64,000 nucleotides of DNA, taken from a virus. The stretch covers positions 113,426-177,425 of the IMG/VR virus record IMGVR_UViG_3300047496_000430. One strand, 5' to 3'. Under the pieces are notes generated by a model, which was not told the origin of the DNA, made no database searches, and saw only the letters and a list, made by a program, of their open reading frames with translations. Below are positions 1 through 7,201 of the stretch, one piece after another. Made by a program: the position numbers and the translations under genes. Position 1 is the stretch's first letter; each line of letters begins with the position of its first letter.

Positions 1-204
1 GTGACCGTAAGCACCGACGTCGATGCGCGTGAATGCCTCCCAGTGCTGCAGCATCGCGAGGAAGTCCTCGCCCTTGCCCTGGAAGCACTTAGAGTCGTAT
101 GCGGCGACCGGACCGTCTACGCGCTTGAACCAGTTGGTCCATGTCGCAGTCTCTACCTTGTACTCGAAGAGCACGTAGCACTTGGTTGCGTCGATGTCGG
201 TCAC
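1..204 (-). CDS. Hypothetical protein, C-terminus beyond window edge
   Basis: An open frame begins at a GTG at 204 (AAGGA-type ribosome site about 9 nt upstream) and runs off the left edge, so only the first 68 residues are visible. It starts MTDIDATKCYVLFEY and is aromatic-rich (WTNWFKR). No family recognised. It is the last minus-strand gene seen here and faces away from the plus-strand gene at 266. Confidence 0.6.
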   Translation of the reverse strand, partial: MTDIDATKCYVLFEYKVETATWTNWFKRVDGPVAAYDSKCFQGKGEDFLAMLQHWEAFTRIDVGAYGH

Positions 205-265
205 GTTGTGTTCCTTTCAAGAGTCACGCTTCCGGGCGCGGGTACTTCGCTGGTATCTTGGGAGC

Positions 266-703
266 ATGAACAGCTCGACCATCTACGGCGCCACAGGACC
301 CACCCGCGAACACCTCGTCGTTGCCGGCGTTGGTGCCGAGGTCGCGAAACTACGACGAGACACCGAGAAGACCACGGGGTCCGGTGTTCAAGTGATTTCC
401 ATCACCGACGGGTCCGCCGTACCGGAGCTCACGACTTCCGGAACGAGTGTGGTTTTGAACACGAGTGGCCTCAGCCCTAGTGTGCCCCTGCCGAACGGTG
501 CCGACGGCGATGAGAAGGAAGTAGTGAACGGCGCGAACGGCCAAGGGGCCGGCGGCTTCATCTTCCTCGTGTGCAACAACAACATCGGCAATGACGCGTA
601 CGACCTACCGTACGGCGCGGCCGTGAAGCTGCGTTGGGTCACCGCTCTCGGCGGCTGGGTAGCGACGAACTACTGCGCGAACGTCAACGCTTACTGGGAC
701 TGA
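266..703 (+). CDS. Small fibre-tip-like protein, isolated on the plus strand
   Basis: Predicted 145 aa, starting MNSSTIYGATGP at an ATG with a close GGGAG. The middle is Thr/Ser/Val-rich and the C-terminus has beta-type sequence (NGANGQGAGGFIFLV, then KLRWVTALGGWVATN). That resembles the extreme C-terminal end of the fibre at 11131-14433 (VNGATPNFFMGDYQ, DGTQWWRVA), so a distal fibre or receptor-contact role is possible. It is the only plus-strand gene among minus-strand genes in the left 59 kb. The longer upstream extension to 182 has poor composition and was not used. Function is inferred only. Confidence 0.6.
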   Translation: MNSSTIYGATGPTREHLVVAGVGAEVAKLRRDTEKTTGSGVQVISITDGSAVPELTTSGTSVVLNTSGLSPSVPLPNGADGDEKEVVNGANGQGAGGFIFLVCNNNIGNDAYDLPYGAAVKLRWVTALGGWVATNYCANVNAYWD

Positions 704-704
704 C

Positions 705-911
705 CTACTCGTGCGGGGGCGGCACGGGTTCCTTGACGGGAGCCAGCGGCAGTGGCGCAGCAGCCGGAGGCACTCCTGTTCCTTGTGCAGTGAAGCAGAC
801 CTCGCGGTCAGTTCCGGTCACACGAACGAGGATGGTGCCTTCCGGCTGCTTGGTGGGGTCGACGGGCGTCTTGGTCGCATCACCCTGCACGTAGACGAAC
901 TTGGTGGCCAT
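705..911 (-). CDS. Small Pro-rich hypothetical protein
   Basis: 68 aa from an ATG at 911, MATKFVYVQGDATKTP. The C-terminal third is Pro/Ala-rich (GVPPAAAPLPLAPVKEP) and probably unstructured. The N-terminal 45 residues look like a small beta domain (GTILVRVTGTDREVCF). Its 3' end abuts the 3' end of the plus-strand gene at 703, giving convergent transcription. No family recognised. Confidence 0.55.
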   Translation of the reverse strand: MATKFVYVQGDATKTPVDPTKQPEGTILVRVTGTDREVCFTAQGTGVPPAAAPLPLAPVKEPVPPPHE

Positions 912-951
912 ACGGTGAGGCTACCAGAGGTTCGCCCTCTGCTTCCAGTGC

Positions 952-1365
952 TCAGAGCTCGATGCGCAGAGCATGCGTGCGCGACATGAACGCGTGGTCC
1001 TGCAGAAACACCGGACGACGCGTGACCAGCTCTTCTTCTTCCAGCATTTTGACGTCCACGGGCTCGTCAGCGTAGTTGCCTTTCTTGTTGCCGTTCTTCA
1101 GGAATACTTGCGGCTTTCCAAAGCCAAATCCGAAGCGCCCGCGCGTCACGGAGAAGTTGAAGTGTACCGACGGGTGACTGGGAAGGTTCGCACGGTCGTG
1201 TACTAGCCTCTCGTCCGACAGCGCGAACAAGTAGGTCGGTACGTGGAGGCGCACGATGACCTCCCCACCGCACGACTCCAGCGTCGGTTTCTGCTTCCGG
1301 CGCCCCTCCTTCTCCTTTGCGTAGCCTTTCTGATATTGTGCCGCCCACATGTACAAGCCGAGCAT
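952..1365 (-). CDS. Hypothetical protein, basic
   Basis: 137 aa from the ATG at 1365, overlapping the stop codon of the upstream gene (TGATG), so translation is probably coupled. The N-terminus is Lys/Arg-rich (YAKEKEGRRKQK), followed by beta-rich sequence (GGEVIVRLHVPTYLF, VHFNFSVTRGRFGFGFG). It may bind nucleic acid, but no recognised motif supports this. Confidence 0.6.
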   Translation of the reverse strand: MLGLYMWAAQYQKGYAKEKEGRRKQKPTLESCGGEVIVRLHVPTYLFALSDERLVHDRANLPSHPSVHFNFSVTRGRFGFGFGKPQVFLKNGNKKGNYADEPVDVKMLEEEELVTRRPVFLQDHAFMSRTHALRIEL

Positions 1366-2279
1366 CAGACCACCTTGCCCTTCGCACGCAGCGGCTTCTT
1401 GCCGGCGAGCTTGAGCTTCTGGAGCGCCGTCTTGAACGTGGTCGCGACATTGGCACTGACCGTCAGCTCGTCCTTCTCGAAGTGCCGCAGCAGCTCGACG
1501 GCTGCGTCGTTCTGGCCAAACTTCACGTGCTCGCCGACCCGGCGGGTCATCGCGTCCATCGCCGTCGCGCGCTCGAAGTGCTCTCGCACCACGGTCACGA
1601 CAGCATCCGACAGGCCGGGCAGCCCTTGGTAGAGCCGCTTGTAAACTTCGCTCTCGAGACGCGCACCCTCTTCGCCGAGGTCGTTGAGTCGGTCGATGAG
1701 CGTTCGGCGACGCTTCTCACGGTCCTTCACCATGGTGCGGAACTCGAGCATCGTCATCGTGTCGGGGAGCTCGGAGATGATGATGGTCTGGGTCACCTCG
1801 TTCAGCTCCTCGAGGTTCTTGTTCCCCTGTTCCTTGAGCACCTCCAGACGCGCGAGCTTCTTCGCCGTCTCGACATCGATGACAGCCACGGCGTCCTTCA
1901 GTGTCGGGAGGTTGGTGAGGACTTCATCAGCGCGCTCCTGCGCGAGTGTTTCGAGCTCCTCCACGCGGCGACCGCCCACACTCGACACGCGGTAGCAGTG
2001 TCTGCGCGCATCGTCCTCGGTAAGAAACTCGTTCGAATTGAAGTAGTCTGAACGTCCCTCCTTCGCACGAATCACGTGCTTCGGTCCAATGAAGTGTCGA
2101 CGCTCTGCCGTCTCGAGGATGATGTACGCGGCGCGGAGCAGGATGTAGCGCGAGGCCTGTGACCGGTCCGCGAAGGTCCGCACGAACTCGTTCTGACGGG
2201 TCTCGCTCCATGTGGCGAGCGCGGTTGTCGGAAGAGCCTGGGTCATGGCGGTGACTTCGTCGTGCGACGTGCTGTTCAT
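1365..2279 (-). CDS. Hypothetical coiled-coil protein
   Basis: 304 aa from the ATG at 2279 (MNSTSHDEVTAMTQ), preceded by an AGAGA-type ribosome site. An upstream in-frame extension to 2693 is shadow sequence of the neighbouring gene. The protein is strongly alpha-helical and charged: residues about 100-200 carry heptad-like Leu/Glu/Lys patterns (LARLEVLKEQGNKNLEELNE, REKRRRTLIDRLNDL). The C-terminus ends in a basic tail (KKPLRAKGKVV). No signal peptide, membrane segment or catalytic motif was seen. A scaffolding or complex-assembly role is possible but unproven. Confidence 0.65.
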   Translation of the reverse strand: MNSTSHDEVTAMTQALPTTALATWSETRQNEFVRTFADRSQASRYILLRAAYIILETAERRHFIGPKHVIRAKEGRSDYFNSNEFLTEDDARRHCYRVSSVGGRRVEELETLAQERADEVLTNLPTLKDAVAVIDVETAKKLARLEVLKEQGNKNLEELNEVTQTIIISELPDTMTMLEFRTMVKDREKRRRTLIDRLNDLGEEGARLESEVYKRLYQGLPGLSDAVVTVVREHFERATAMDAMTRRVGEHVKFGQNDAAVELLRHFEKDELTVSANVATTFKTALQKLKLAGKKPLRAKGKVV

Positions 2280-2319
2280 AGTGTTCTCTCTTTTCTCTGG
2301 TGGTGGTTGGCGGTGTACT

Positions 2320-2799
2320 TCAACGCTCGATGTGCGCGCGGTACAAAGAGACCACGAACTTGGGCGCGGAGTTGTTCTTGATTTGTGTGGACGCGACAGC
2401 AGTGCTCTCGCCTGTCGCGCGGAACGCCTCAACGTAGCTGTCGACGTGTTCTTTTCTTGAAGACGTGCCTGACACCCCCGTCCACATTTCGATAACTGCC
2501 ACGGCATGCTCCGCAGCCTTGCGCGGGTCCGCGAAAACGCGAACGGAGTCCACGCCGTCGTACGGCCCGTCGTCTTTTTCTCGTCGGCCGCCGACGAGGT
2601 CGCGTGCCCGCGTAGTAACGACGAACGCCACGGTCGGTGACCAGTACTTGTCGTAGGCGTCCTCGAGAACACTCCTGCTTCTGTTCTCGTCACTACAGTC
2701 CAGGCACAAGGCCAGGCCGAGGTAGTGGCCGATGGCGGGCTTACCGCACGGTGATTCAGCTCCTCGAGCGACGCGTGCGCACTTCAATTCCACGGGCAC
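2320..2799 (-). CDS. Hypothetical protein with N-terminal Cys cluster
   Basis: About 159 aa. I chose the GTG at 2799 because AGGAG lies 8 nt upstream; a second GTG at 2793 is possible. The N-terminus has Cys residues in a small zinc-knuckle-like arrangement (LKCARVARGAESPCGKPA, then LCLDCSDE). The remainder is an alpha/beta domain with AFVVTTRARDLVGG and ends VSLYRAHIER. It overlaps the 3' end of the GNAT gene by 44 nt, implying co-translation. No family recognised. Confidence 0.55.
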   Translation of the reverse strand: MPVELKCARVARGAESPCGKPAIGHYLGLALCLDCSDENRSRSVLEDAYDKYWSPTVAFVVTTRARDLVGGRREKDDGPYDGVDSVRVFADPRKAAEHAVAVIEMWTGVSGTSSRKEHVDSYVEAFRATGESTAVASTQIKNNSAPKFVVSLYRAHIER

Positions 2800-3325
2800 G
2801 GTCTTTCTCCTCTGGCCACCAGATGTACGAGCGCGGTTCTTCCGTGCCCACGGGTTCGAATCCCAACTTCTCGAGCTTCCATCCGAAGCGCGGGTCCAAG
2901 ACGTTCTCGACGTAGATGGGCAACGTCGGGTGCTCTGCGCGGATGCGCTGGACCAGGCGCGTGAATACGCCCGTGCCTCGCTTCTTCTCCGCAACAGTGA
3001 CGTTGGCGATGTCGAGCATCGGCGTGCCCGGGTAGTGCTTGTCGGCACCAACGCTGATTTGCCTGTGTGACTTGCGCACGTAGAGCCCCTCGAAGTCGGG
3101 CTCCTTCACGTACTCGTTGCGCAGGCTGTCGGTGCGGAGGAAGCGTTCGAGCGTCGGCTGGCGCCAGTGACTGTGCCGCATCGACGGCAGGTGCTTCGGA
3201 CGCTCGCCAGCCTCCACACGCTCCTTCATCCAGTTTGCCCGGCAGGCCGAGCACTGCATACAGTTGCCGCCGCACGCAAGGTGACCACACCACGCGCACC
3301 GCAGCCGTTTCACCTGGTCCGCCAC
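2756..3325 (-). CDS. GNAT-family acetyltransferase with N-terminal zinc finger
   Basis: 189 aa from a GTG at 3325. The N-terminus has six Cys (C10, C13, C18, C22, C25, C28; CAWCGHLACGGNC), fitting a zinc-binding module. The C-terminal half reads as a GCN5-related N-acetyltransferase: a beta strand MLDIANVTVAEKKRGTG containing the R/Q-x-x-G-x-G/A-like acetyl-CoA loop, then a helix (FTRLVQRIRAEH), then GWKLEKLGFEPVG, a common GNAT ending. The family transfers an acetyl group from acetyl-CoA to amines; the substrate cannot be told. It lies in a run of small zinc-rich genes. Confidence 0.65.
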   Translation of the reverse strand: MADQVKRLRCAWCGHLACGGNCMQCSACRANWMKERVEAGERPKHLPSMRHSHWRQPTLERFLRTDSLRNEYVKEPDFEGLYVRKSHRQISVGADKHYPGTPMLDIANVTVAEKKRGTGVFTRLVQRIRAEHPTLPIYVENVLDPRFGWKLEKLGFEPVGTEEPRSYIWWPEEKDRARGIEVRTRRSRS

Positions 3326-3522
3326 TGCTGCAGGAGCTCAGGGAAATGCTCAACTGCGAAGAAGCCGGCCGCTGCAGCAACCGCACAGATGAACACGAAA
3401 CGTGCGATGAGGAAGGTCATCTCGCTTTCTTCTGCGCATTTCGAACAGGCCATGTCCTCGCTGAATTCCACACGATGACGGCGACATTCCGGGCGCGCAC
3501 CGTCGGGGTCATCTTCAGGCAT
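3310..3522 (-). CDS. Small single-pass membrane protein with Cys motif
   Basis: 70 aa from the ATG at 3522 (AGGAG about 9 nt upstream). The N-terminus carries C..C..CSKC residues (RPECRRHRVEF, MACSKCAEE), followed by one strong hydrophobic helix (FLIARFVFICAVAAAAGFF). This gives a zinc-knuckle head on a membrane anchor. It overlaps both neighbours by a few bases. No named family. Confidence 0.55.
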   Translation of the reverse strand: MPEDDPDGARPECRRHRVEFSEDMACSKCAEESEMTFLIARFVFICAVAAAAGFFAVEHFPELLQQWRTR

Positions 3523-4021
3523 CGATAGTTCTCCTCGACACACAGCTGCACGTGCCGCTGGTGTCCTTGCAGTTGAGACAGACGAGTTCGACAACGCGGA
3601 GTAGGAACTGTTCTCGCTCCCCCGCGGTCATGTCCTGCAGCGCATCGTGGAATCGCTGGACCTCTGTCGAGACGAGGTGCTCGCGCCGCCACACTTCGCA
3701 CGCGTTGAGCGTGCAAGTTCTATTCGGCGCAACGGTGATGACCTTGCAGCATCGACAGCGGAAGAGCGTCTTGCCGCTGGGCGAGGTCCTTGATTGCGGG
3801 AGAGTCTCCCAGCGCTCTCGCCACGTCTCATCAGGTTCTGGGCGAATGCTCATGTAGTCGTGCACCTCTCCACAGACGATGCAGCACGGCTTGGCGTCCA
3901 GCTCGTCGGTCGCGAAGACAGGTGTGACCTCTTCGTCTTCCACGTCGACACTGTCGGGCAAGCAGCCCGTGCAGTAGTACGCCTCGTGGTACCAGACGAC
4001 CTGGAAGTCATGTCCCTTCAT
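3515..4021 (-). CDS. Cys-rich zinc-ribbon protein
   Basis: 168 aa from the ATG at 4021, MKGHDFQVVWYHEAYYC. At least four CxxC-type pairs are visible (CTGC, CCIVC, CRCCK, CLNC...CSC), indicating two or more zinc ribbons. There are no enzyme motifs. It overlaps the upstream gene by 14 nt. It is one of a large group of Cys-rich small proteins in this phage; such domains usually bind RNA, DNA or protein partners, but none can be named here. Confidence 0.6.
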   Translation of the reverse strand: MKGHDFQVVWYHEAYYCTGCLPDSVDVEDEEVTPVFATDELDAKPCCIVCGEVHDYMSIRPEPDETWRERWETLPQSRTSPSGKTLFRCRCCKVITVAPNRTCTLNACEVWRREHLVSTEVQRFHDALQDMTAGEREQFLLRVVELVCLNCKDTSGTCSCVSRRTIDA

Positions 4022-4655
4022 CAGGCTTCTCCGGTCGGAAGAAGGCGCGTGTCCCTGCCTGGACTTGTTTCATGTCGCGCTTCTCGTAATCGCTCGGCAG
4101 TGTCAGTGGGGCCGTCGCCGCCTGGAACCACGCGGGGTCTCTCTTGAGGTCTTCGAGGAGGTTATTGTCGAAGTAGTGGCCGCGCAGCGTTTTGTCCGAC
4201 ACGAGTCCGACCATCTGCAGCTCGACGCTCAGGAGCTGGTCGCGCCACCAGTCGTCTGCGCTCACGGCAGGCCAGGCATCAAGCACCTTGTCTTTGCCGA
4301 CGCACGGAGGCTGCGCCACCCAGACACGGACGGTGGAGTCCCGTGCCCTTTGTTCTTGTTCCCGTTCCTTGACCGAACTGTCCGTCAGCTCGATGTTCGG
4401 CACAGGCAGCCCGATGGCCTCACAGAGCTTCTTCGCCTCTGCCTCTTGGAAGGTGCGGAAGTTGATGCCATCTGGGGCGCAAAGCATTGGCATGAACGGG
4501 ATGGCGGCCATCAACGAGAAGGTGTCGCCCTTCTTGATGAAGCCGCCGGAAGGAAGGGATGAGAAGCGCACTTCCAGCTTTCGCGATGACGCACTCAGCA
4601 GCTGCGTGTGAACCAGCATCTCCAAGACCTTCCTGACGAGCGGTGTCTGCGCCAT
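4008..4655 (-). CDS. Hypothetical protein
   Basis: 215 aa from the ATG at 4655, coupled to the SET-domain gene by a TGATG overlap. Visible features are a hydrophobic stretch MAAIPFMPMLCAPDG, a helical Glu/Lys-rich segment (AEAKKLCEAIGL) and a C-terminus FFRPEKPDEGT. No catalytic signature recognised. The coupling to the SET gene makes it a candidate partner or substrate, but that is only context. Confidence 0.6.
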   Translation of the reverse strand: MAQTPLVRKVLEMLVHTQLLSASSRKLEVRFSSLPSGGFIKKGDTFSLMAAIPFMPMLCAPDGINFRTFQEAEAKKLCEAIGLPVPNIELTDSSVKEREQEQRARDSTVRVWVAQPPCVGKDKVLDAWPAVSADDWWRDQLLSVELQMVGLVSDKTLRGHYFDNNLLEDLKRDPAWFQAATAPLTLPSDYEKRDMKQVQAGTRAFFRPEKPDEGT

Positions 4656-5077
4656 CACTTGTGCTGCCAGAACTCCATCTTCTTCTTGGACAGCGTGCTC
4701 GGTCCATAGTTGATGAAGAGCTCGTCACCGGCGACGATGCGCTTGCGCGCCCGGAACGTGATGAGCTCGCTGCGCTTGTCCATCGCGAACTCGAGGTTCG
4801 GCGTCGCACTGTGGTTGTAGAGCGAGCCGAAGCCGAGAGCCAGCGCGTCGTAGACGTCCGACCAGGCGAAGACGTAGTAGTACGCTTTCGTCTGCTCCGT
4901 CTGGTCCCGCGATGGCAGGAGGAGAACGGGCGCCTCCTCGACGAGCGCACCCTTCTCGTAGTTGACCAGCGCGAAGACGCCGCGCCCGTGCGTAGGGCTG
5001 ACGCCAACGCGGATGCCGCAGGCCGGCAACACCGAGTGGAGTGGTGTGCCGTCCGCCATTCTCTTCGCGCGGGCCAT
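4655..5077 (-). CDS. SET-domain protein (putative lysine methyltransferase)
   Basis: 140 aa, about the size of a minimal SET domain. Recognisable elements in order: the opening GRGVF (31-35) after GIRVGVSPTH, a strand KGALVEEAPVLL, the NHS motif within LYNHSATPN (NHS at 88-90), and GDELFINYG (117-125), the usual SET ending with the catalytic-site Tyr. Family proteins transfer methyl from S-adenosylmethionine to protein lysines. There is no pre-SET or post-SET Cys cluster. Coupled by TGATG overlaps to both neighbours. A phage SET protein could modify a host or phage protein; the target is unknown. Confidence 0.75.
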   Translation of the reverse strand: MARAKRMADGTPLHSVLPACGIRVGVSPTHGRGVFALVNYEKGALVEEAPVLLLPSRDQTEQTKAYYYVFAWSDVYDALALGFGSLYNHSATPNLEFAMDKRSELITFRARKRIVAGDELFINYGPSTLSKKKMEFWQHK

Positions 5078-5394
5078 CAGGTCTTCCGCTCGCTGAGCGC
5101 GTGCTTGAAGGACTCCTGAAGGCGCAGGACAACAACGCTCTGCGGCAGCTTTCGCCAGTTGAAGGCGGTGTCGTCGAGAAGGAGCCCGAGGCCGTGGATG
5201 ATGGTCGCGATTTCACTCGCCGTGCAGCAGAAGGTCACCTCGCACATGCGCCTGGGGTCGGCACCCTCGAGCTTCTGCTTGACGCCCGCGAGGAAGACTA
5301 GCTCCGCCTGGCTGAGCTCTTGGTGGACAGGGGGGTACTCAAGCTTTTTGAGCAGCACCGAAACTTCTTCTAGTTCTAGGTCGAGCTTGGGCAT
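5077..5394 (-). CDS. Hypothetical protein, start resembles its upstream neighbour
   Basis: 105 aa from the ATG at 5394, which begins immediately after the stop of the upstream gene. The N-terminus MPKLDLELEEV resembles that gene's MPRLDVTEEEL, hinting at an ancient tandem duplication. Contains CEVTFCCTASEIATIIHGLGLLLDD, largely helical. No function recognised. Confidence 0.6.
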   Translation of the reverse strand: MPKLDLELEEVSVLLKKLEYPPVHQELSQAELVFLAGVKQKLEGADPRRMCEVTFCCTASEIATIIHGLGLLLDDTAFNWRKLPQSVVVLRLQESFKHALSERKT

Positions 5395-5676
5395 CTACTG
5401 TTTCTCCAATGCGTCGGTGAGTACCTTCGCCAGGCTGTCGACCGCGTCTCTGTCGTCTTGGTCGTTGTCGCGATTCTCCGTGAACCCGGAGAGAACACTG
5501 AGACAAGCCTCCAGCTGGAACGCCATCAGGCGGTAGCCATCGAGGTTGATGGTCCGCTTCCTGGCCGCTTGGTGGAGCTTCTTCTGCAGCTCCGCATCCA
5601 GGCGACCGGCGCTCTTTGTCTTGAGGCACTCCATCAACCGACCGAGTTCCTCCTCGGTCACATCAAGTCTGGGCAT
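5395..5676 (-). CDS. Hypothetical protein, possible paralogue of the next gene
   Basis: 93 aa, MPRLDVTEEELGRL, mostly helical (ELQKKLHQAARKRT, MAFQLEACLSVLSGF) with an acidic tail. Its N-terminal dozen residues resemble those of the gene directly downstream. It overlaps the 3' end of the upstream gene by 14 nt. Confidence 0.6.
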   Translation of the reverse strand: MPRLDVTEEELGRLMECLKTKSAGRLDAELQKKLHQAARKRTINLDGYRLMAFQLEACLSVLSGFTENRDNDQDDRDAVDSLAKVLTDALEKQ

Positions 5677-6364
5677 CGGTCTTCTCCTTCTCGCCGGGCT
5701 TCAGGTACGACAACATCCCCGTGAGCTTGTCACGCATGGACGTCTCTTCTGGAGACATCTCGAAGCCTTCGTGCGCCGTCGAGAGGTTCTTGATGAGCAG
5801 GCGCACCTCCTCGAAGGAAAAGCGCGGATGGAACAACCACTTCGCCGCAATCTTCGCGACGGCCTCCGGACGCAATGTGAAGACGTGTTTGTCGAGGTCG
5901 TCACCGACCAGCCAGCCATCGCGCGCAGCACGAACCCAGTCCGGCTTGCAGAAGGGATTGCGCATCAAGTTGTAGAGCCACCCTTCGTGGCCGTACTTCT
6001 GCATCACCTCGCCGAGCTCCTTGCTAGGCAGAGAGCGCCACGTGTTGGTGGTCTTCTGGAGCGCGAAGACGATGATTGCCGCCGAGAGCTCGGTCTCTGC
6101 AGAGCCCAGCGTGTCGACGAACGGAATGGGCGCGAGGTAGAGCTCGGACGGGTAGCAGTAGATGCCGTTGTTCATCATTTCCTCTTGTTGCCGCTGGCGG
6201 CGGTACTCATCCAAGAACTCGTCAGACAGCTCGCGCGGTGGGAACTTCTGGCGTACCAGGGCGTTCACCAGCCGGTTCTCGTGTATGTGGCGGGTCATCT
6301 GCATCGCGAGCACCACGCGCCCCTCTTTCGAGAGCAGCTTCTTCTCGAACTCTTTGTCAGCCAT
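5663..6364 (-). CDS. Hypothetical protein
   Basis: 233 aa from an ATG at 6364. Mostly helical and charged, for example RELSDEFLDEYRRQRQQEE, with a central aromatic region (YCYPSELYLAPIPF) and WLFHPRFSFEEVRLLIKNL towards the C-terminus. No catalytic or membrane features. Tightly packed with its neighbours in one operon. Confidence 0.65.
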   Translation of the reverse strand: MADKEFEKKLLSKEGRVVLAMQMTRHIHENRLVNALVRQKFPPRELSDEFLDEYRRQRQQEEMMNNGIYCYPSELYLAPIPFVDTLGSAETELSAAIIVFALQKTTNTWRSLPSKELGEVMQKYGHEGWLYNLMRNPFCKPDWVRAARDGWLVGDDLDKHVFTLRPEAVAKIAAKWLFHPRFSFEEVRLLIKNLSTAHEGFEMSPEETSMRDKLTGMLSYLKPGEKEKTDAQT

Positions 6365-6366
6365 GC

Positions 6367-6519
6367 TCAGTCCTCGTCAGGAAGGATGTCGTCGAGAGCG
6401 ATGGCGAGCTCTTGGTACAGCTCGCGCTCACGGATGGAGTCGCTGATGTGCGGACTGGTCCTGTTGGTGATGCAGGCCTCGGTCCACTCCTTGAGCGAGG
6501 CGATGATTCGCGCGCACAT
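6367..6519 (-). CDS. Small hypothetical protein
   Basis: 50 aa from the ATG at 6519 (MCARIIASLKEWTEAC), acidic C-terminus ELAIALDDILPDED. GGAGG lies about 10 nt upstream. It overlaps the 3' part of the larger frame 6428-6955 in a different frame; both frames stay open here, and I cannot exclude that only one is used. Confidence 0.45.
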   Translation of the reverse strand: MCARIIASLKEWTEACITNRTSPHISDSIRERELYQELAIALDDILPDED

Positions 6520-6955
6520 TCGGAGGCTTCGCCTCGGAGGGAGGTTCGTCGTCTCCGCGTAGGAACGAGAAAACCGCGGCTGGTAACCGCGGCTTTCTCT
6601 GGACAGTCCGGAGTAGTTCGACCGACTCGTTGACAGCGTCGCAGTCCGCGGTCCGGCCGCGTGCCTCCAAGACCACCCGCTTCGCAGCGTGTGCAGGATG
6701 GGCGCAGCGTGAGACAACGTCAACGTGTCCTTGCACGCAAGGAGGCAGCCCCATGGTCTGCACTTCATCGCGCTGTCGCTGCGGGCAGCGGCGCAGCGCA
6801 TCACGAACCAAGTCCGCTGCAGCATCGTCAGTCTCGAAGCGCGCGCACTCATCGCACCTCTCGACGTAGGCGAAGTCCGTGCGCCCACTGGACGCCATCG
6901 GGAAGACCGCACCGGGCACCAGCGCCATGCGGCAGTACTCACACCAACGCGGCAT
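6428..6955 (-). CDS. Cys-rich small protein, possibly shorter than its frame
   Basis: Frame of 175 aa from the ATG at 6955: MPRWCEYCRMALVPG, with CEYC and CDEC pairs about 30 residues apart (a zinc-ribbon layout) and further Cys/His (PPCVQGHVDVVSRCAHPAH). The last 50 codons have poor composition, overlap another gene and contain a terminator-like hairpin, so a frameshift or earlier end is possible. It is the first gene after the promoter at 7011-7043. Confidence 0.5.
   Translation of the reverse strand: MPRWCEYCRMALVPGAVFPMASSGRTDFAYVERCDECARFETDDAAADLVRDALRRCPQRQRDEVQTMGLPPCVQGHVDVVSRCAHPAHAAKRVVLEARGRTADCDAVNESVELLRTVQRKPRLPAAVFSFLRGDDEPPSEAKPPNVRANHRLAQGVDRGLHHQQDQSAHQRLHP
6568..6599 (-). 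terminator. Possible rho-independent terminator inside a reading frame
   Basis: On the minus strand CCGCGG-TTACCAG-CCGCGG is followed by TTTTCTC. The inverted repeat is clear, but it sits within an open frame (6428-6955), so it may act as an internal attenuator or be fortuitous. Confidence 0.35.
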
Positions 6956-7010
6956 GAATCCTCCAGAACGACGAGCTTCCCAGCCCGCGGGATGCGGAGG
7001 GGCGTCGTCA

Positions 7011-7043
7011 CTTCTCTTATGCCCTGGAGGGCGTTGTGGTTGC
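7011..7043 (-). promoter_or_regulatory. Phage-type promoter, shared motif
   Basis: Minus-strand GCAACC and then, 20 nt from its first base, GGCATAAGAG. Same geometry as the other sites in this window. It overlaps the stop codon of the 52-aa gene and precedes the gene starting at 6955. Confidence 0.65.
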
Positions 7044-7201
7044 TAGTAGACGCCGGTGGCCCGACAGTTGTGGAACGAGCCCACGACCACCCGAAAGCCG
7101 TAGCGCTTGAAGAACGCCAACCAGCGAGCGCCCGGGAGCGGGAACACGAGGCGCCCGTAGCTCCAGGTGGTGTGGTGCACGCAGTCGGTAGGCAGGTTCA
7201 T
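7043..7201 (-). CDS. 52-aa protein coupled to the glycosyltransferase
   Basis: Begins MNLPTDCVHHTTWSYGR at the ATG at 7201, which overlaps the TGA of the glycosyltransferase (TGATG), so translation is coupled. Aromatic and basic (ARWLAFFKRYGFRVVVG). No known family. Its stop overlaps the promoter at 7011-7043. Confidence 0.55.
   Translation of the reverse strand: MNLPTDCVHHTTWSYGRLVFPLPGARWLAFFKRYGFRVVVGSFHNCRATGVY

Noticed and set aside
2848-2868. GGGTTCGAATCCC on the plus strand, tRNA T-arm look-alike
   Set aside because: It lies inside the GNAT coding sequence (encoding GFEPVG on the minus strand) with no acceptor or anticodon arms around it.
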